Notes: generated by a model not told the origin, from the letters alone. Shown: positions 1 to 8,997, counted from the first letter of the stretch. The stretch is DNA of 64,000 bases from Hyphomicrobiales bacterium (GCA_900466575.1 UBMP01000016.1:372001-436000), one strand, 5' to 3'. A program made the numbers and translations.

Positions 1-47
1 GCAACCTGCAGGCCGGCTGATAAGCCGCTCTCTTGAGAAAACAACGA

Positions 48-75
48 AAAGGCCGCGTTTCGACGCGGCCTTTTT
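48..75. terminator. Bidirectional intrinsic terminator
   Basis: A perfect 11-bp stem (AAAGGCCGCGT / ACGCGGCCTTT) closes on a TTCG tetraloop and is followed by a T-run on the plus strand. Read on the minus strand it is also followed by a T-rich stretch. It would end a plus-strand gene entering from the left (a frame reading N-L-Q-A-G-stop ends at base 20) and the minus-strand ATPase gene that stops at 124. Confidence 0.85.
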
Positions 76-123
76 GATTCTGAAGTCTCGATCGGCTGGC
101 CGACCTTCGATGAGAAAGCCTCG

Positions 124-1629
124 TTACTCCGCCGCCTGCGCCATATCCGCCGCATCGGGATTGCCTGGCGCCGTCTCGCAGTCCAGATCGGGGAACGCAG
201 CGATGCGCCCGCCGCCATGGGCCATATGCACCACGATCAGCCCCTGCTCCTCGAAATAGCTGAGGAAACGTCGGGCGCGGCGCGCCGAATGCGTGCCATA
301 AACGCGGGCGATCGTCGCATCCGGCGGGCAAGGCTCACCGCGAATCGCCGCCTTGGCGAGCAGCAGGAACACGCCCTGCAAGTCGTCAGTGACGCGACGC
401 GCCAGCTCCAGCGCATTCGCCCATTGTTCGGACGCCGCCGTCTCTTGATCAACACCGGAACGCACGACCGCTAGCCTGCGCCGGAAATCGGCGAGCGGCA
501 GCGGCGGCCCCTGGATGCGCCGAATGCGGGCGCGCACGAGGAAGTCCTGATAGAGCTCGGCATCCGGCCGGAAGGTCGCGCCGGGCTGGGAGAGCACTTC
601 CGACAAAGCCAGATCGAGCTTGTCCTCGCGCTCTGACGGATCGAGATCGAGCGAGGCCTGACGCGGCTGCGGCTCGGACGCGGCGGGCTCCGCGCGGGCA
701 AGCTCGGCCAGAATATCGGTCGCGGGCTTCGGTGCCGGCGGCGCGCGGCGCACGACAGGACGCGTCAGCTCCTCCTCCGTCGGCGTCAGGATCAGATCCT
801 CGACATCGACCTCCGGCGCCTGACCCGGCAGCGGCATGAGCTTCGGGCTCGACGAACGCGCCGAGGTCTCGACATGGCCGATCGTCACATTGAGCGGCCG
901 CCGCGACAAGGCCGGCCCCAGTGCCACGAAGGAGCCGCGCGACAGGTCACGGAACATTTCCGCCTGCCGCCGCTCCATACCGAGCAGGTCGGCCGCGCGC
1001 GCCATGTCGATATCGAGAAAGGTGCGTCCCATCAGGAAGTTGGAGGCTTCCGCCGCGACGTTCTTGGCCAGCTTTGCCAGTCGCTGCGTAGCGATGACGC
1101 CGGCAAGCCCGCGCTTGCGGCCACGGCACATCAGGTTCGTCATGGCACCGAGAGACAGCTTGCGCGCCTCGTCCGACACCTCACCGCCCACGGCCGGCGC
1201 AAACATCTGCGCCTCGTCCACCACGACGAGAACCGGATACCAGTAGTCACGATCCGCATCGAAAAGCCCGTTGAGGAACCAGCCCGCCGCCCGCATCTGG
1301 TTCTCGACATCGAGCCCTTCCAGAGAAAGTACGCACGAGACGCGATGCTGGCGCACGCGTGTCGCGATCCCCACAAGCTCGCCCTCGGTCCTCTCGCCAT
1401 CGACAACCACATGGCCATACTTGTCCGCCAGCGTCACGAAGTCGCCTTCCGGATCGATGATGACCTGCTGAACCCATTCCGAAGACTGTTCGAGAAGGCG
1501 GCGCAGCAGGTGCGACTTGCCAGACCCGGAATTGCCCTGCACCAGAAGCCGCGTCGCAAGCAGTTCCTCGATGTCGAGCATGGCTGACTTGCCGCCCGAA
1601 ACCGTCCCCATATCGATGCCGACTTTCAA
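124..1629 (-). CDS. HerA/FtsK-like P-loop ATPase (DUF87-type)
   Basis: A 501-residue cytoplasmic ATPase. A Walker A motif (GNSGSGKS, about residues 33-40) and a Walker B motif ending in VVVDEAQ are followed by a sensor-like 'IATQR' segment, the order seen in HerA/DUF87 ATPases that act in DNA translocation or end processing. The N-terminal half holds the motor; the C-terminal half (from about residue 280) is proline/acid-rich and then helical, with no domain I recognise. The start is a TTG at 1629 with AGGA eight bases upstream; the first ATG (1611) lacks a ribosome site. It stands alone, with no NurA-like nuclease next to it, so the role in DNA processing is family-level inference only. Confidence 0.8.
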   Translation of the reverse strand: MKVGIDMGTVSGGKSAMLDIEELLATRLLVQGNSGSGKSHLLRRLLEQSSEWVQQVIIDPEGDFVTLADKYGHVVVDGERTEGELVGIATRVRQHRVSCVLSLEGLDVENQMRAAGWFLNGLFDADRDYWYPVLVVVDEAQMFAPAVGGEVSDEARKLSLGAMTNLMCRGRKRGLAGVIATQRLAKLAKNVAAEASNFLMGRTFLDIDMARAADLLGMERRQAEMFRDLSRGSFVALGPALSRRPLNVTIGHVETSARSSSPKLMPLPGQAPEVDVEDLILTPTEEELTRPVVRRAPPAPKPATDILAELARAEPAASEPQPRQASLDLDPSEREDKLDLALSEVLSQPGATFRPDAELYQDFLVRARIRRIQGPPLPLADFRRRLAVVRSGVDQETAASEQWANALELARRVTDDLQGVFLLLAKAAIRGEPCPPDATIARVYGTHSARRARRFLSYFEEQGLIVVHMAHGGGRIAAFPDLDCETAPGNPDAADMAQAAE

Positions 1630-1766
1630 ACGCGCGTATCCTGATCTGATTGGAAGCTGCCATTAGACTCAAAGCGAGCCTGCCACGGCCTCGCCTTTTA
1701 GCAAAGGCGCGGGCATTTGGGCACAGGGAATGCCGAAAACCACAGATGATTGCGAGGCATGGCATC

Positions 1767-1783
1767 CTGCCATAATCTGTCAG
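1767..1783 (+). promoter_or_regulatory. Candidate operator upstream of the WYL regulator
   Basis: CTGCCA-N5-TGTCAG, one mismatch from a perfect inverted repeat, lies 36 bp before the regulator ATG. It has the same half-site and the same 5-bp spacing as the perfect repeat between the regulator and the VOC gene (2510-2534), which suggests one protein binds both. Confidence 0.5.
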
Positions 1784-1818
1784 CACGCCGTGTCAGAAAA
1801 GCCGCCCGAGGGAACACC

Positions 1819-2511
1819 ATGTCGCGCTCTGCCAGATTGCTCGATCTCATCCAGATCCTGCGCCGCCACCGCCAGCCGGTGAGCGGAGAAAATCTCGCGC
1901 GCGAACTTGGCATTTCCATCCGCACGCTCTATCGCGACATCGCAACGCTCCAGGCCCAAGGCGCCGATATCACCGGGGAGCCCGGCATCGGCTATATCCT
2001 CAAGCCCGGCTTCATGCTGCCGCCGCTGATGTTTTCGGAGGATGAGTTGGAAGCTCTCGTGCTCGGCTCCCGCTGGGTGTCGAAGCGCGCCGGCGGGCCG
2101 CTCGGCAAGGCGGCGGAAAATGCGCTGGCCAAGATCGCGAGCGTTCTGCCGAAAGATCTGCGCGAACAACTGGATGCAACGAACCTGCTGGTGGGTGCCG
2201 GCGACCCGGTGATTGCCGGCGACACCCATCTCTCCGCCATTCGACTTGCCATCCGCAAGGAACGCAAGCTGTCCATCGCCTATGAGGACGAAAGCGGACG
2301 TTCCAGCGAGCGGACCATCTGGCCCTTTGCACTCGGCTTTTTCGAGCGCGTTCGAGTCGTCATTACATGGTGCGAGCTGCGCAACGATTTCCGCCATTTC
2401 CGTGCCGACCGCATCACGCGGCTGGACGAAACAGACATCCGTTACCCACGCAGAAAGGCGGTTCTGCTGAAGGAATGGCGCGAGCTGGATCATGGCAGAC
2501 CCAAAAACTGA
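1819..2511 (+). CDS. YafY-type HTH/WYL-domain transcriptional regulator
   Basis: A 230-residue DNA-binding regulator. Residues 1-60 form an HTH_11 domain (SRSARLLDLIQILRRHR followed by GISIRTLYRDIATL), and the central and C-terminal parts match the WYL ligand-sensing region of YafY proteins (SIAYEDESGR...RTIWPFALGFF). The start at 1819 has GAGGGA upstream; an in-frame ATG at 1750 lies before the putative operator and lacks support. The VOC and EVE genes follow in the same direction, so it probably controls itself and that pair. The stop codon lies in one arm of the downstream inverted repeat. Confidence 0.88.
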   Translation: MSRSARLLDLIQILRRHRQPVSGENLARELGISIRTLYRDIATLQAQGADITGEPGIGYILKPGFMLPPLMFSEDELEALVLGSRWVSKRAGGPLGKAAENALAKIASVLPKDLREQLDATNLLVGAGDPVIAGDTHLSAIRLAIRKERKLSIAYEDESGRSSERTIWPFALGFFERVRVVITWCELRNDFRHFRADRITRLDETDIRYPRRKAVLLKEWRELDHGRPKN

Positions 2512-2546
2512 TACTGCCATTTTTTGGCAGTATCGGATTCTATAAC
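2510..2546 (+). promoter_or_regulatory. Perfect 10-bp inverted repeat and -10 box before the VOC gene
   Basis: GATACTGCCA-N5-TGGCAGTATC (2510-2534) is followed by a TATAAC -10-like hexamer at 2541-2546, 30 bp before the VOC ATG. The repeat covers the expected -35 region, the position of a repressor site. It could also act as a weak terminator hairpin for the regulator, but no T-run follows it, so an operator is preferred. Confidence 0.6.
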
Positions 2547-2575
2547 GGTCCTGTCACCAACGACAGGAGAACATC

Positions 2576-2953
2576 ATGCAGCCTTCCAACTTCGTCCTCT
2601 TCTATGTGAAGAGCCCCGCCGCCAGCGCCGCCTTCTATGAAAAGCTGCTGGGCTACAAGCCCGTCGAGCAGTCGCCCGGCTTTGCCATGTTCGTGATGCC
2701 CGGCGGCTTCAAGCTCGGCCTCTGGCTCGACAGCGAGATCGACCCGCCGGCCAATGGCAGGATCGGCGGCACGGAAATCATGTTCGACTGCGACGATGAT
2801 GCTGCGGTCGATGCGACGCATGCCGAATGGGCCGCCAAGGGCGCTGAAATCCTGCAGAAGCCGACAAAGATGGATTTCGGATATACCTTCACCGCCGCGG
2901 ACCCGGACGGCCATCGCCTGCGCGTCTATCGCCGCGCCGAAAACCCGGTGTGA
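2576..2953 (+). CDS. VOC-family (glyoxalase/dioxygenase fold) protein
   Basis: A 125-residue vicinal-oxygen-chelate protein with paired beta-alpha-beta-beta-beta modules. It opens with [20 protein letters not shown] and ends with the usual '[10 protein letters not shown]' strand. This subgroup often contains antibiotic-binding or lyase-like proteins, but nothing visible gives a substrate. The start at 2576 has CAGGAG upstream. A small inverted repeat (2550-2555 with 2562-2567) ends in the same AGG and could hide the ribosome site. It is followed after 10 bp by the EVE gene, with which it probably forms an operon under the WYL regulator. Confidence 0.9.
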   Translation: MQPSNFVLFYVKSPAASAAFYEKLLGYKPVEQSPGFAMFVMPGGFKLGLWLDSEIDPPANGRIGGTEIMFDCDDDAAVDATHAEWAAKGAEILQKPTKMDFGYTFTAADPDGHRLRVYRRAENPV

Positions 2954-2963
2954 GGAGACGTCC

Positions 2964-3401
2964 ATGTCGAGACACTGGATCGGCATAGCCTCGGCGGACC
3001 ACGTCCGTCGAGGTATCGGCGAGGGCTTCATGCAGGTCTGCCATGGCAAGGGCGGGCCTCTGAAGCGCACCGCGCCCGGCGATTTCATCGCCTATTATTC
3101 GCCCAGCCGCGTCATGGGTGTGAAGGATGGGCTTCAAGCCTTCACTGCCTGCGGCCGCATCCTCGACCGTGAGGCCTACCAGTTCGACATGGGCGGCGGC
3201 TTCGTTCCCTTCCGGCGCGATGTCGAGTGGATCGCCACGGGCGAGGCCAAAATCCTGCCCATGCTGCAAATGCTGAGCTTCACGGCAGGCAAAGCTAACT
3301 GGGGCCAGCCCTTCCGCTACGGCCTGTTTTCGGTTCCGGCGGAGGACTTTGCGTTGATCGAGCAGGCGATCCGCCAATCAGCCGCACAGGCAGCGGCTTG
3401 A
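2964..3401 (+). CDS. EVE-domain protein
   Basis: A 145-residue EVE-fold (PUA-like) protein. The N-terminus '[16 protein letters not shown]' followed by GDFIAYYSP and the C-terminal '[11 protein letters not shown]' are characteristic. EVE proteins are thought to bind modified bases in RNA or DNA. The start at 2964 has GAGGAG upstream and lies 10 bp after the VOC stop. Co-occurrence of a WYL regulator, a VOC protein and an EVE protein suggests a small inducible stress unit; the trigger is unknown. Confidence 0.88.
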   Translation: MSRHWIGIASADHVRRGIGEGFMQVCHGKGGPLKRTAPGDFIAYYSPSRVMGVKDGLQAFTACGRILDREAYQFDMGGGFVPFRRDVEWIATGEAKILPMLQMLSFTAGKANWGQPFRYGLFSVPAEDFALIEQAIRQSAAQAAA

Positions 3402-3449
3402 AATCGGCGCATGCGATGCTACCTTGAGAGCATTCAAGCGGAACATGGC

Positions 3450-3824
3450 ATGCGTCATCTCGCCCACCTTTTTCTGATCGTCTTCCTGCTGGCCGGCCTC
3501 GCCGCAGCGCCGGCAGCGTCCTTTGCCGCGCCGCAGGGACTTGAGATGCATCAGGCGATGATGGCGAACATGGATGCGACCATGCATGCCGACCACATGA
3601 TGATGCAGACGGAAAAGGCCAAGCCTGCAGCCCCGATCCATGGTGACAGCCATGCCGCCGCCTGTGCGGCCTGGTGCGCCGGTGCGTTTCTCACCACCCT
3701 GCCCTCGGCCCCGACATGGGCCACAGCCATGCCCTCGCCTCAGCTTGAGCCGACCCGCGCCGAACCGTTGGCTGGTCTCGCGCCGACGCCCCCGCTGCAG
3801 CCGCCGAGACACGCGCTTTCCTGA
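3450..3824 (+). CDS. Secreted Met/His-rich protein, probable copper-handling partner
   Basis: About 124 residues. An N-terminal signal peptide (RHLAHLFLIVFLLAGLAAAP, cleavage near ASFAA) is followed by a Met/His-dense segment (MHQAMMANMDATMHADHMMM), a Cys-containing stretch (AAACAAWCAG) and a proline-rich tail. Such clusters bind Cu(I)/Cu(II) in periplasmic copper proteins. It lies 56 bp before the multicopper oxidase on the same strand, which supports a copper role. I do not recognise a named family. Confidence 0.7.
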   Translation: MRHLAHLFLIVFLLAGLAAAPAASFAAPQGLEMHQAMMANMDATMHADHMMMQTEKAKPAAPIHGDSHAAACAAWCAGAFLTTLPSAPTWATAMPSPQLEPTRAEPLAGLAPTPPLQPPRHALS

Positions 3825-3880
3825 TGTCACCGCCCTGCGACATGCAGAGCAATCGACCCGCATCACGAAAGCAAAAAACC

Positions 3881-5356
3881 ATGAACAGAAGAGAGTTTCT
3901 GAAAACGGCAGGCCTTGCCGTCGGCGGCCTTGCGGCCAGCCAGTTCATCCCCCGCTTCGCCCTTGCAGCGCCAAGCCCGCGTCAACTCGCCATCGACACC
4001 CGCACGCTGGAGGTCAAGGGCAAGGCGGCGACCGTCTACGGCCTCACCGAAAACGGCAAGCCGGGCCTCACCTTCGCCCCCGGCGAACGTTTCTCCGTGG
4101 CGCTCGCCAACCGGCTCAAGGAAGACACCATCATCCATTGGCACGGCCTGACGCCGCCCTGGGAGCAGGATGGCGTAGCGGACAATCCGCTGCCCATGCT
4201 GAAACCCGGCGAAACCCGTCCCTACGACTTCGCACTCGAAGAAGCGGGCACATTCTGGATGCATGCCCATACGCTGCAGGAGCAGAACCTGCTGGCAGCT
4301 CCGCTCATCGTCCACTCCAAGGAAGACCTTAGCGCCGACCGGCAGGAGGTCGTCATCCTCCTGCACGACTTCTCCTTCAAGCCGGCGGAAGAGCTTCTGT
4401 CAGCGCTCACCGGTGGCAGAGGCGGCCACATGATGCATGGCGGCCATCAGATGGACATGGGCGGCAAGATGGACATGGGCAGCATGGGCAAGATGCCGAT
4501 GCAACACGACATGAAATCCATGGGCTCCGGCCATGACATGTCGGCGATGGGCGGCATGTCCGCAATGGACCTCAACGACATCGAGTATGACGCCTATCTC
4601 GCCAATGACCGGACGCTCGACGATCCGGAGGTGGTGACGGTCGAAAAAGGCGGTCGCGTCCGCCTGCGCATCATCAACGGCGCGGCCTCCACCGCCTTCC
4701 ATCTGACGACGGGCAAGCTTTCCGCGAAACTCGTCGCCGTGGACGGACACCCCATCGTCCCGATGACCGGCGATACGTTCCCGATGAGCATGGCCCAGCG
4801 CATCGATCTCGATATCGAGGTCCCCAAGGACGGTGGCGCGTTCCCGATCCTGGCGCTGCGCGAAGGCACCGGTGACCGCACCGGCATCGTTCTGGCAACC
4901 GCCGGCGCAAAGATCGAACGGCATCCGGCCAAATCCGGCTCAAAGGCCCCGCCCCTCGATTTGACACTCGAGTCAGCATTGCGCTCCGCAAAGCCGCTCA
5001 CCGAGCGCCGCCCCGACAAATCCGTGATGGCGCATCTGACCGGCGACATGGCGAGCTATCAATGGGCGCTGGAAGGTCTTCAGGACCTGAAGCTGAAAAG
5101 CGGCGAGCGGGTCGAAATCGCCATGATGAACATGTCGATGATGGCGCATCCGATGCATCTGCACGGCCATGCTTTTCAAGTCGTGGACATAGACGGCAAG
5201 CGCTTCCCGGGCGCCATGCGGGACACCGTCCTCGTGCCGCCGATGAAAACCGTCACCATCGCCTTCGACGCCGGCAAGCCGGGTCATTGGCCCTTCCATT
5301 GCCACCACCTGTACCACATGGTGACGGGCATGATGACGCATATCGAAGTTGCCTGA
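3881..5356 (+). CDS. Multicopper oxidase (CopA/CueO-like), Tat-exported
   Basis: A 491-residue periplasmic oxidase expected to oxidise Cu(I) or organic reductants using O2. The N-terminus has a Tat signal (NRREFLK then a hydrophobic stretch). Copper ligand motifs are present: HWHG and WMHAHT near the N-terminus, HPMHLHGHAF and the HCHHLYHM cluster at the C-terminus, where Met is the likely axial type-1 ligand. A Met/His-rich loop of about 50 residues (genome 4427-4568) resembles the copper-sensing inserts of CueO-type enzymes. The start at 3881 is chosen because the Tat motif begins there. It is paired with the Met/His-rich protein upstream. Confidence 0.92.
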   Translation: MNRREFLKTAGLAVGGLAASQFIPRFALAAPSPRQLAIDTRTLEVKGKAATVYGLTENGKPGLTFAPGERFSVALANRLKEDTIIHWHGLTPPWEQDGVADNPLPMLKPGETRPYDFALEEAGTFWMHAHTLQEQNLLAAPLIVHSKEDLSADRQEVVILLHDFSFKPAEELLSALTGGRGGHMMHGGHQMDMGGKMDMGSMGKMPMQHDMKSMGSGHDMSAMGGMSAMDLNDIEYDAYLANDRTLDDPEVVTVEKGGRVRLRIINGAASTAFHLTTGKLSAKLVAVDGHPIVPMTGDTFPMSMAQRIDLDIEVPKDGGAFPILALREGTGDRTGIVLATAGAKIERHPAKSGSKAPPLDLTLESALRSAKPLTERRPDKSVMAHLTGDMASYQWALEGLQDLKLKSGERVEIAMMNMSMMAHPMHLHGHAFQVVDIDGKRFPGAMRDTVLVPPMKTVTIAFDAGKPGHWPFHCHHLYHMVTGMMTHIEVA

Positions 5357-5401
5357 TGAAGCAGGCGGAAGCGGACAGATCGCCCGCTTCCACCCTCACC
5401 A

Positions 5402-5641
5402 TCAAAGCCGGTGATCCCAGCCCCGGAAAAGCCAGAGGATCTGCGGCTCCACCTCGATCTCGGGCAGGCCGATATCCCGGCGCGTCCGGTTGTCGAGAAA
5501 GGCCAGTTCGCGCGCGTTGCGGCGGCGCTGCATTTCCGTGGCGAGCAGCGCCCGGAAGGTCATCCAGAAACCGAATTTCCGGCGGATGGCGTCCAAAGCA
5601 AGAGAAAGCTCTCTTGCGTCTCTGAGTTGTAATTCAAACAT
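5402..5641 (-). CDS. DUF1127 small protein
   Basis: A 79-residue protein ending in the DUF1127 helix-turn-helix-like signature (RRRNARELAFLDNRTRRDIGL). Rhizobial DUF1127 proteins are small and arginine-rich, and some affect metabolism and RNA turnover. The start at 5641 (MFELQL) was preferred over upstream in-frame starts because the conserved part follows directly. It is convergent with the multicopper oxidase gene and transcribed alone. A second DUF1127 gene lies at 16817. Confidence 0.8.
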   Translation of the reverse strand: MFELQLRDARELSLALDAIRRKFGFWMTFRALLATEMQRRRNARELAFLDNRTRRDIGLPEIEVEPQILWLFRGWDHRL

Positions 5642-5805
5642 GATTGTCCGCCCCGGCGCTCGACGAGCCGCCAGGTCCTTTCGCAATTGCGACGGACAGA
5701 TTCCGGGCGCGAAGGGACTACCCCCCATAGGCACGGAAAGACCGTCAGGAACTAGTGATAAAGTTGGGAGTTAAGCGTCTGCAAAGATAGGAGTTTCAGA
5801 CGCCA

Positions 5806-5898
5806 TCAATTATGATGGCGAGAACCCACCGTGCCGGAAAGCACGCCCAAAGGATTGAAACCCCACGGCAGACGCGGTTCGGGATATGTCGAATTCAT
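5806..5898 (-). CDS. Possible 30-residue protein
   Basis: A short frame, MNSTYPEPRLPWGFNPLGVL and ten further residues, preceded by GGAGG with 6-base spacing. It sits in the 377-bp gap between the DUF1127 gene and murI. No family is recognised. The ribosome site is the main support; the composition (Pro/Gly/Trp) is not typical of a random frame but is not decisive. The rest of the gap (5642-5805, 5899-6018) shows no gene. Confidence 0.3.
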   Translation of the reverse strand: MNSTYPEPRLPWGFNPLGVLSGTVGSRHHN

Positions 5899-6018
5899 CT
5901 CGCGCCTCCAAGGTTCGCGTTGCAGATGTTGAGACGATACACGAACTTTTTCGCTCGGCAACCCCGCAATTGAGGATTGCAGGAATCCGATACGACCGTT
6001 GCAGATCCGCAACAGGGC

Positions 6019-6804
6019 TCAGACCGCCAATCCAAACCCCTGCAACAGCCGCCGTGTCGCGAAATCTGGCGGGCCAGCCGTGAAGTGCGCAATGTCCGCC
6101 TCGCCGTCCGCTTTCAGATGATCCGTCATCGGCACCAGCCGCCGCGCCTGCCGGGCGATGGCCTCGGCCGGGTCGAGCCAGTCGACCGGCCACGGCGCGA
6201 GCTTGCGAAAGATGTTGGCGAGGAAGGGATAATGCGTACAGGCCAGCACGACGATATCCGTCTTGCGTCCATCCTTCTCGACGAAGCAGCCGGAAATTTC
6301 TGCGAGCACCGCCGCATCTTCTAATTTGCCGCCGCGAATATAGCTCTCCGCCATGCGGGCAAGGTTTTCAGAACCGACGAGGCGGACATGACACTGGCTG
6401 GCAAAAGACTGGATGAGTTCGCGCGTATAGGCACGTTTGACCGTTCCGGGCGTCGCCAGAACGGAGACAAGACCGGATCGCGTCCGCTCCGCCGCGGGCT
6501 TAATCGCCGGCACCGTGCCGACAAAGGTCATGTCCGGATAGGTCTCGCGCAGCGCAGAGCCGGCCAGCGTGAAGGCCGTGTTGCAGGCAATGACGCAGAC
6601 GACCGGCTTATAGCGTGCAATCAACTCGCCAAAGAGTTTGAGAAGCCGTGCCGTCAGCGCAGCTTCTTCCCAATTGCCATAGGGAAAGGCGGCGTCGTCG
6701 GCGACATAGACGAAATTGCGCTCCGGCATGAGCACGCGCGCCTCGCGCAACACGGTGAGCCCGCCGATACCGCTGTCGAACACGAGAACCGGCTGCATCT
6801 CCAT
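6019..6804 (-). CDS. murI: Glutamate racemase
   Basis: A 261-residue enzyme that interconverts L- and D-glutamate for peptidoglycan. The N-terminal '[11 protein letters not shown]' motif, the first catalytic cysteine in 'VIACNTAF' and the second in 'VLACTHYPF' are all present. The start at 6804 lies 4 bp after the trmJ stop, so the two genes form an operon; the longer upstream reading would run into trmJ. Function is assigned with high confidence. Confidence 0.95.
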   Translation of the reverse strand: MEMQPVLVFDSGIGGLTVLREARVLMPERNFVYVADDAAFPYGNWEEAALTARLLKLFGELIARYKPVVCVIACNTAFTLAGSALRETYPDMTFVGTVPAIKPAAERTRSGLVSVLATPGTVKRAYTRELIQSFASQCHVRLVGSENLARMAESYIRGGKLEDAAVLAEISGCFVEKDGRKTDIVVLACTHYPFLANIFRKLAPWPVDWLDPAEAIARQARRLVPMTDHLKADGEADIAHFTAGPPDFATRRLLQGFGLAV

Positions 6805-6808
6805 CGTC

Positions 6809-7675
6809 TTAGTCTTCCGTGGTTTCTGTATGCTTGACGCGCGCCGAGCGCGGCTTGACCTTCGGTTTGCGCGCCCGGTTGGTGACCACGTCGCTCGCGG
6901 CCCCACGCGGATTATCGCGGGTGAAGCGGTCGAGGCATGAAATCACCCCCCGCAGCACCTGGATTTCCGAGGCCGTGAAGCCGGGCCGTGTCAGAACGGT
7001 GCGCAAATTCTCCACCAATTTCGGCTTTTTGGCGACAGGACGGAAATAGCCGCGCCCGTCCAGCGCCTCCTCGACATGGTCGAACAGGCCCTGCAGATCG
7101 GTCTTCGTGGCAGGCGGCATCGACTTTGCCTGGAACGGCGTATCTTCAGGGGAGGCAAGCCCCGTCTTCAGCCATTCATAGGACATGAGTAGAACAGCCT
7201 GCGCTAGGTTCAGCGAGGCAAAAGCGGGATTGACCGGGAATGTCACGATCTCGTCGGCCAGCGCCACTTCCTCGTTCGTCAGACCCGTACGCTCGCGGCC
7301 GAACATGATGCCGACCTTCTGGCCCTCGCGGAACCGGGCGCGCAGTGTCGAAGCAGCCACTTCGGGACCCCGCACCGGCTTGAACCCGTCGCGGTCGCGC
7401 GCCGTCGTCGCATAGACGAAATTGATGTCGGCCAGGGCCTCTTCGAGCGAGGAGAAAATCTGCGCGCCATCGATGACGTGATCGGCGCGAGACGCGGCAG
7501 AGCGCGCACTTTCCGACGGCCATCCGTCGCGCGGATTGACGATGCGCAACTCGGCCAAGCCGAAATTCGCCATGGCGCGGGCCACCATTCCGATATTTTC
7601 GCCCAGTTGCGGGCTCACCAGAATGATTGCCGGTCCCTCCGCCAGAAGCGGTTTCTCGCTGTTCGTGCCTGCCAT
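6809..7675 (-). CDS. trmJ: tRNA (cytidine/uridine-2'-O-)-methyltransferase TrmJ-like (SPOUT)
   Basis: A 288-residue SPOUT methyltransferase of the TrmH/TrmJ group, expected to 2'-O-methylate tRNA position 32 using SAM. Visible motifs are '[21 protein letters not shown]' split as motif 1 and its helix, '[15 protein letters not shown]' (motif 2) and '[12 protein letters not shown]' (motif 3), which form the knotted cofactor site. A basic C-terminal tail ([12 protein letters not shown]) may aid RNA binding. It is the first gene of the trmJ-murI pair. Confidence 0.9.
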   Translation of the reverse strand: MAGTNSEKPLLAEGPAIILVSPQLGENIGMVARAMANFGLAELRIVNPRDGWPSESARSAASRADHVIDGAQIFSSLEEALADINFVYATTARDRDGFKPVRGPEVAASTLRARFREGQKVGIMFGRERTGLTNEEVALADEIVTFPVNPAFASLNLAQAVLLMSYEWLKTGLASPEDTPFQAKSMPPATKTDLQGLFDHVEEALDGRGYFRPVAKKPKLVENLRTVLTRPGFTASEIQVLRGVISCLDRFTRDNPRGAASDVVTNRARKPKVKPRSARVKHTETTED

Positions 7676-7794
7676 GCTCGCCCTAGACTTTTGTTAGCGC
7701 ATTCCAGACGGAAAACCGGATGTCACTTTCCCTGGAAATGCTTTGAAGACCGGGCTTCCATAGTTCAGCGCGAAGCAAAAATCAAAGTGCAACG

Positions 7795-8169
7795 CTATTC
7801 CGCCGCAACGACATTCTCCTCCGCTTTAGCAAGTCGGCGCGGCATGGCATGCGCCTCACCCCAGCGGTAAAGCTGCAGGAAGATGGCATCGAGTTCCCTG
7901 CCCGCTTCGGTCAGATGATATTCCGTTCGCGGCGGCACCGTCGGGAAGACATCGCGCAGGATGATCCCTGCATCCTCAAGTTCGCGCAATTGCTGGGTGA
8001 GCGTCTTGTGGCTGATCGAAGGAATGAGGCGCTGCAATTCGCTGAAACGACGCGTCTTCGAAAACAGGTAATAGAGGATCGCCGGTTTCCACTTGCCGCT
8101 GATCTCGCCAAGTGCGGCCACGGCCGGGCAGTTGAGCGGGTCAGCGCGGTGCCATTGTTCCATGTCCAT
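7795..8169 (-). CDS. HxlR-family transcriptional regulator
   Basis: A 124-residue winged-helix regulator. The typical opening 'CPAVAALGEISGKWKPAILYYL', read in two parts, is followed by the recognition helix region (SISHKTLTQQLRELEDAGII) and 'RTEYHLTEAGREL'. One N-terminal Cys (residue 14) could sense redox or electrophiles, as in some relatives. The start has GGAGG five bases upstream. It is divergent from the metallo-beta-lactamase-fold gene at 8271 and probably controls it. Confidence 0.9.
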   Translation of the reverse strand: MDMEQWHRADPLNCPAVAALGEISGKWKPAILYYLFSKTRRFSELQRLIPSISHKTLTQQLRELEDAGIILRDVFPTVPPRTEYHLTEAGRELDAIFLQLYRWGEAHAMPRRLAKAEENVVAAE

Positions 8170-8180
8170 GGTTACCTCCA

Positions 8181-8204
8181 GGTGCGTCTCGCACCAAAAA
8201 GTGC
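8181..8204. promoter_or_regulatory. Candidate HxlR operator in divergent promoter region
   Basis: Three half-sites sit about 10 bp apart: GGTGC (8181-8185), GCACC (8191-8195) and GTGC (8201-8204). The first two form a perfect inverted repeat with 5-bp spacing; the second and third form another around a CAAAAA core. The site lies just upstream of the HxlR start, in the only shared control region with the hydrolase gene. Confidence 0.4.
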
Positions 8205-8270
8205 ATTCTTTTCAAGGAAGAAGCGGAAGTCTATCGCTGTCGCAGGATGACTGCAACAAGGAGATTTGCG

Positions 8271-8978
8271 ATGAAGATTGTTCGGGTTCCGATCGCCCCG
8301 CTTCACATGATCAATGCCTATTTGATCGTCTGCGACGGCGGCGTCGTCATCGTTGATACGGGCCTGCCGGGCTCGGAGAAACGCTTCCTCAAGGCGCTTG
8401 CCGAAGAAGGCAAACGCGCATCGGACGTCAGGCTGATCGTCGTTACCCACGCGCATGTCGACCACGCGGGCTCCGCCGCAGCTCTCAAGCGATTGACCGG
8501 AGCGCCCCTCCTCGCGCATCGGGACGACATGCCGCATTATCGGCAGGAACGCGCCATGTCCTATTGCCCGACGGGTCCTTTCGGCCGACTGTTCAAGGCA
8601 ACCGGCCTCATCCAGGCGCCTTACGAGGCCTTCGAGCCGGACATTGTCATGGATGGTTATGACGATCTGTCGTTGAGACCCTTCGGCCTCGCCGGCATCG
8701 CCCGCTACACGCCGGGCCACACGGCCGGAAGTATTTCCGTGCTCCTTGATGACCGGAACGCGCTGGTGAGCGACCTTATATCGTCAGGCGTTCTTCTCGG
8801 TGGCATCGTGCGTCTCAGATCGCCCAAGCGCCCTCCCTTCGAGGACGACCCAAAGCTGGTTGCCGATCAGCTGGAGCGCCTCGTCAACGAGGGTGGCCAG
8901 CACTTCCATGTCGGGCATGGCGCAACGCTCGGCTCCTGCGAAGTTTGCCGGCACGTCGCCAGACTCAGATGTCTCTAA
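8271..8978 (+). CDS. Metallo-beta-lactamase-fold hydrolase
   Basis: A 235-residue MBL-fold protein. The zinc-binding motif THAHVDHAG and the later histidine in 'TPGHTAGS' are present, giving the usual dinuclear site of glyoxalase II/lactonase-type enzymes. The last residues include Cys-rich 'GSCEVCRHV', which is unusual. The start at 8271 has AAGGAG upstream. It is controlled from the same region as the divergent HxlR regulator. The substrate cannot be read from the sequence. Confidence 0.88.
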   Translation: MKIVRVPIAPLHMINAYLIVCDGGVVIVDTGLPGSEKRFLKALAEEGKRASDVRLIVVTHAHVDHAGSAAALKRLTGAPLLAHRDDMPHYRQERAMSYCPTGPFGRLFKATGLIQAPYEAFEPDIVMDGYDDLSLRPFGLAGIARYTPGHTAGSISVLLDDRNALVSDLISSGVLLGGIVRLRSPKRPPFEDDPKLVADQLERLVNEGGQHFHVGHGATLGSCEVCRHVARLRCL

Positions 8979-8997
8979 ATCCCTGGACAGCGGGGCA

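Noticed and set aside
2510-2534. Intrinsic terminator of the WYL regulator
   Set aside because: The stem is perfect, but the T stretch is in the loop and no T-run follows; a matching imperfect site upstream of the regulator favours an operator.
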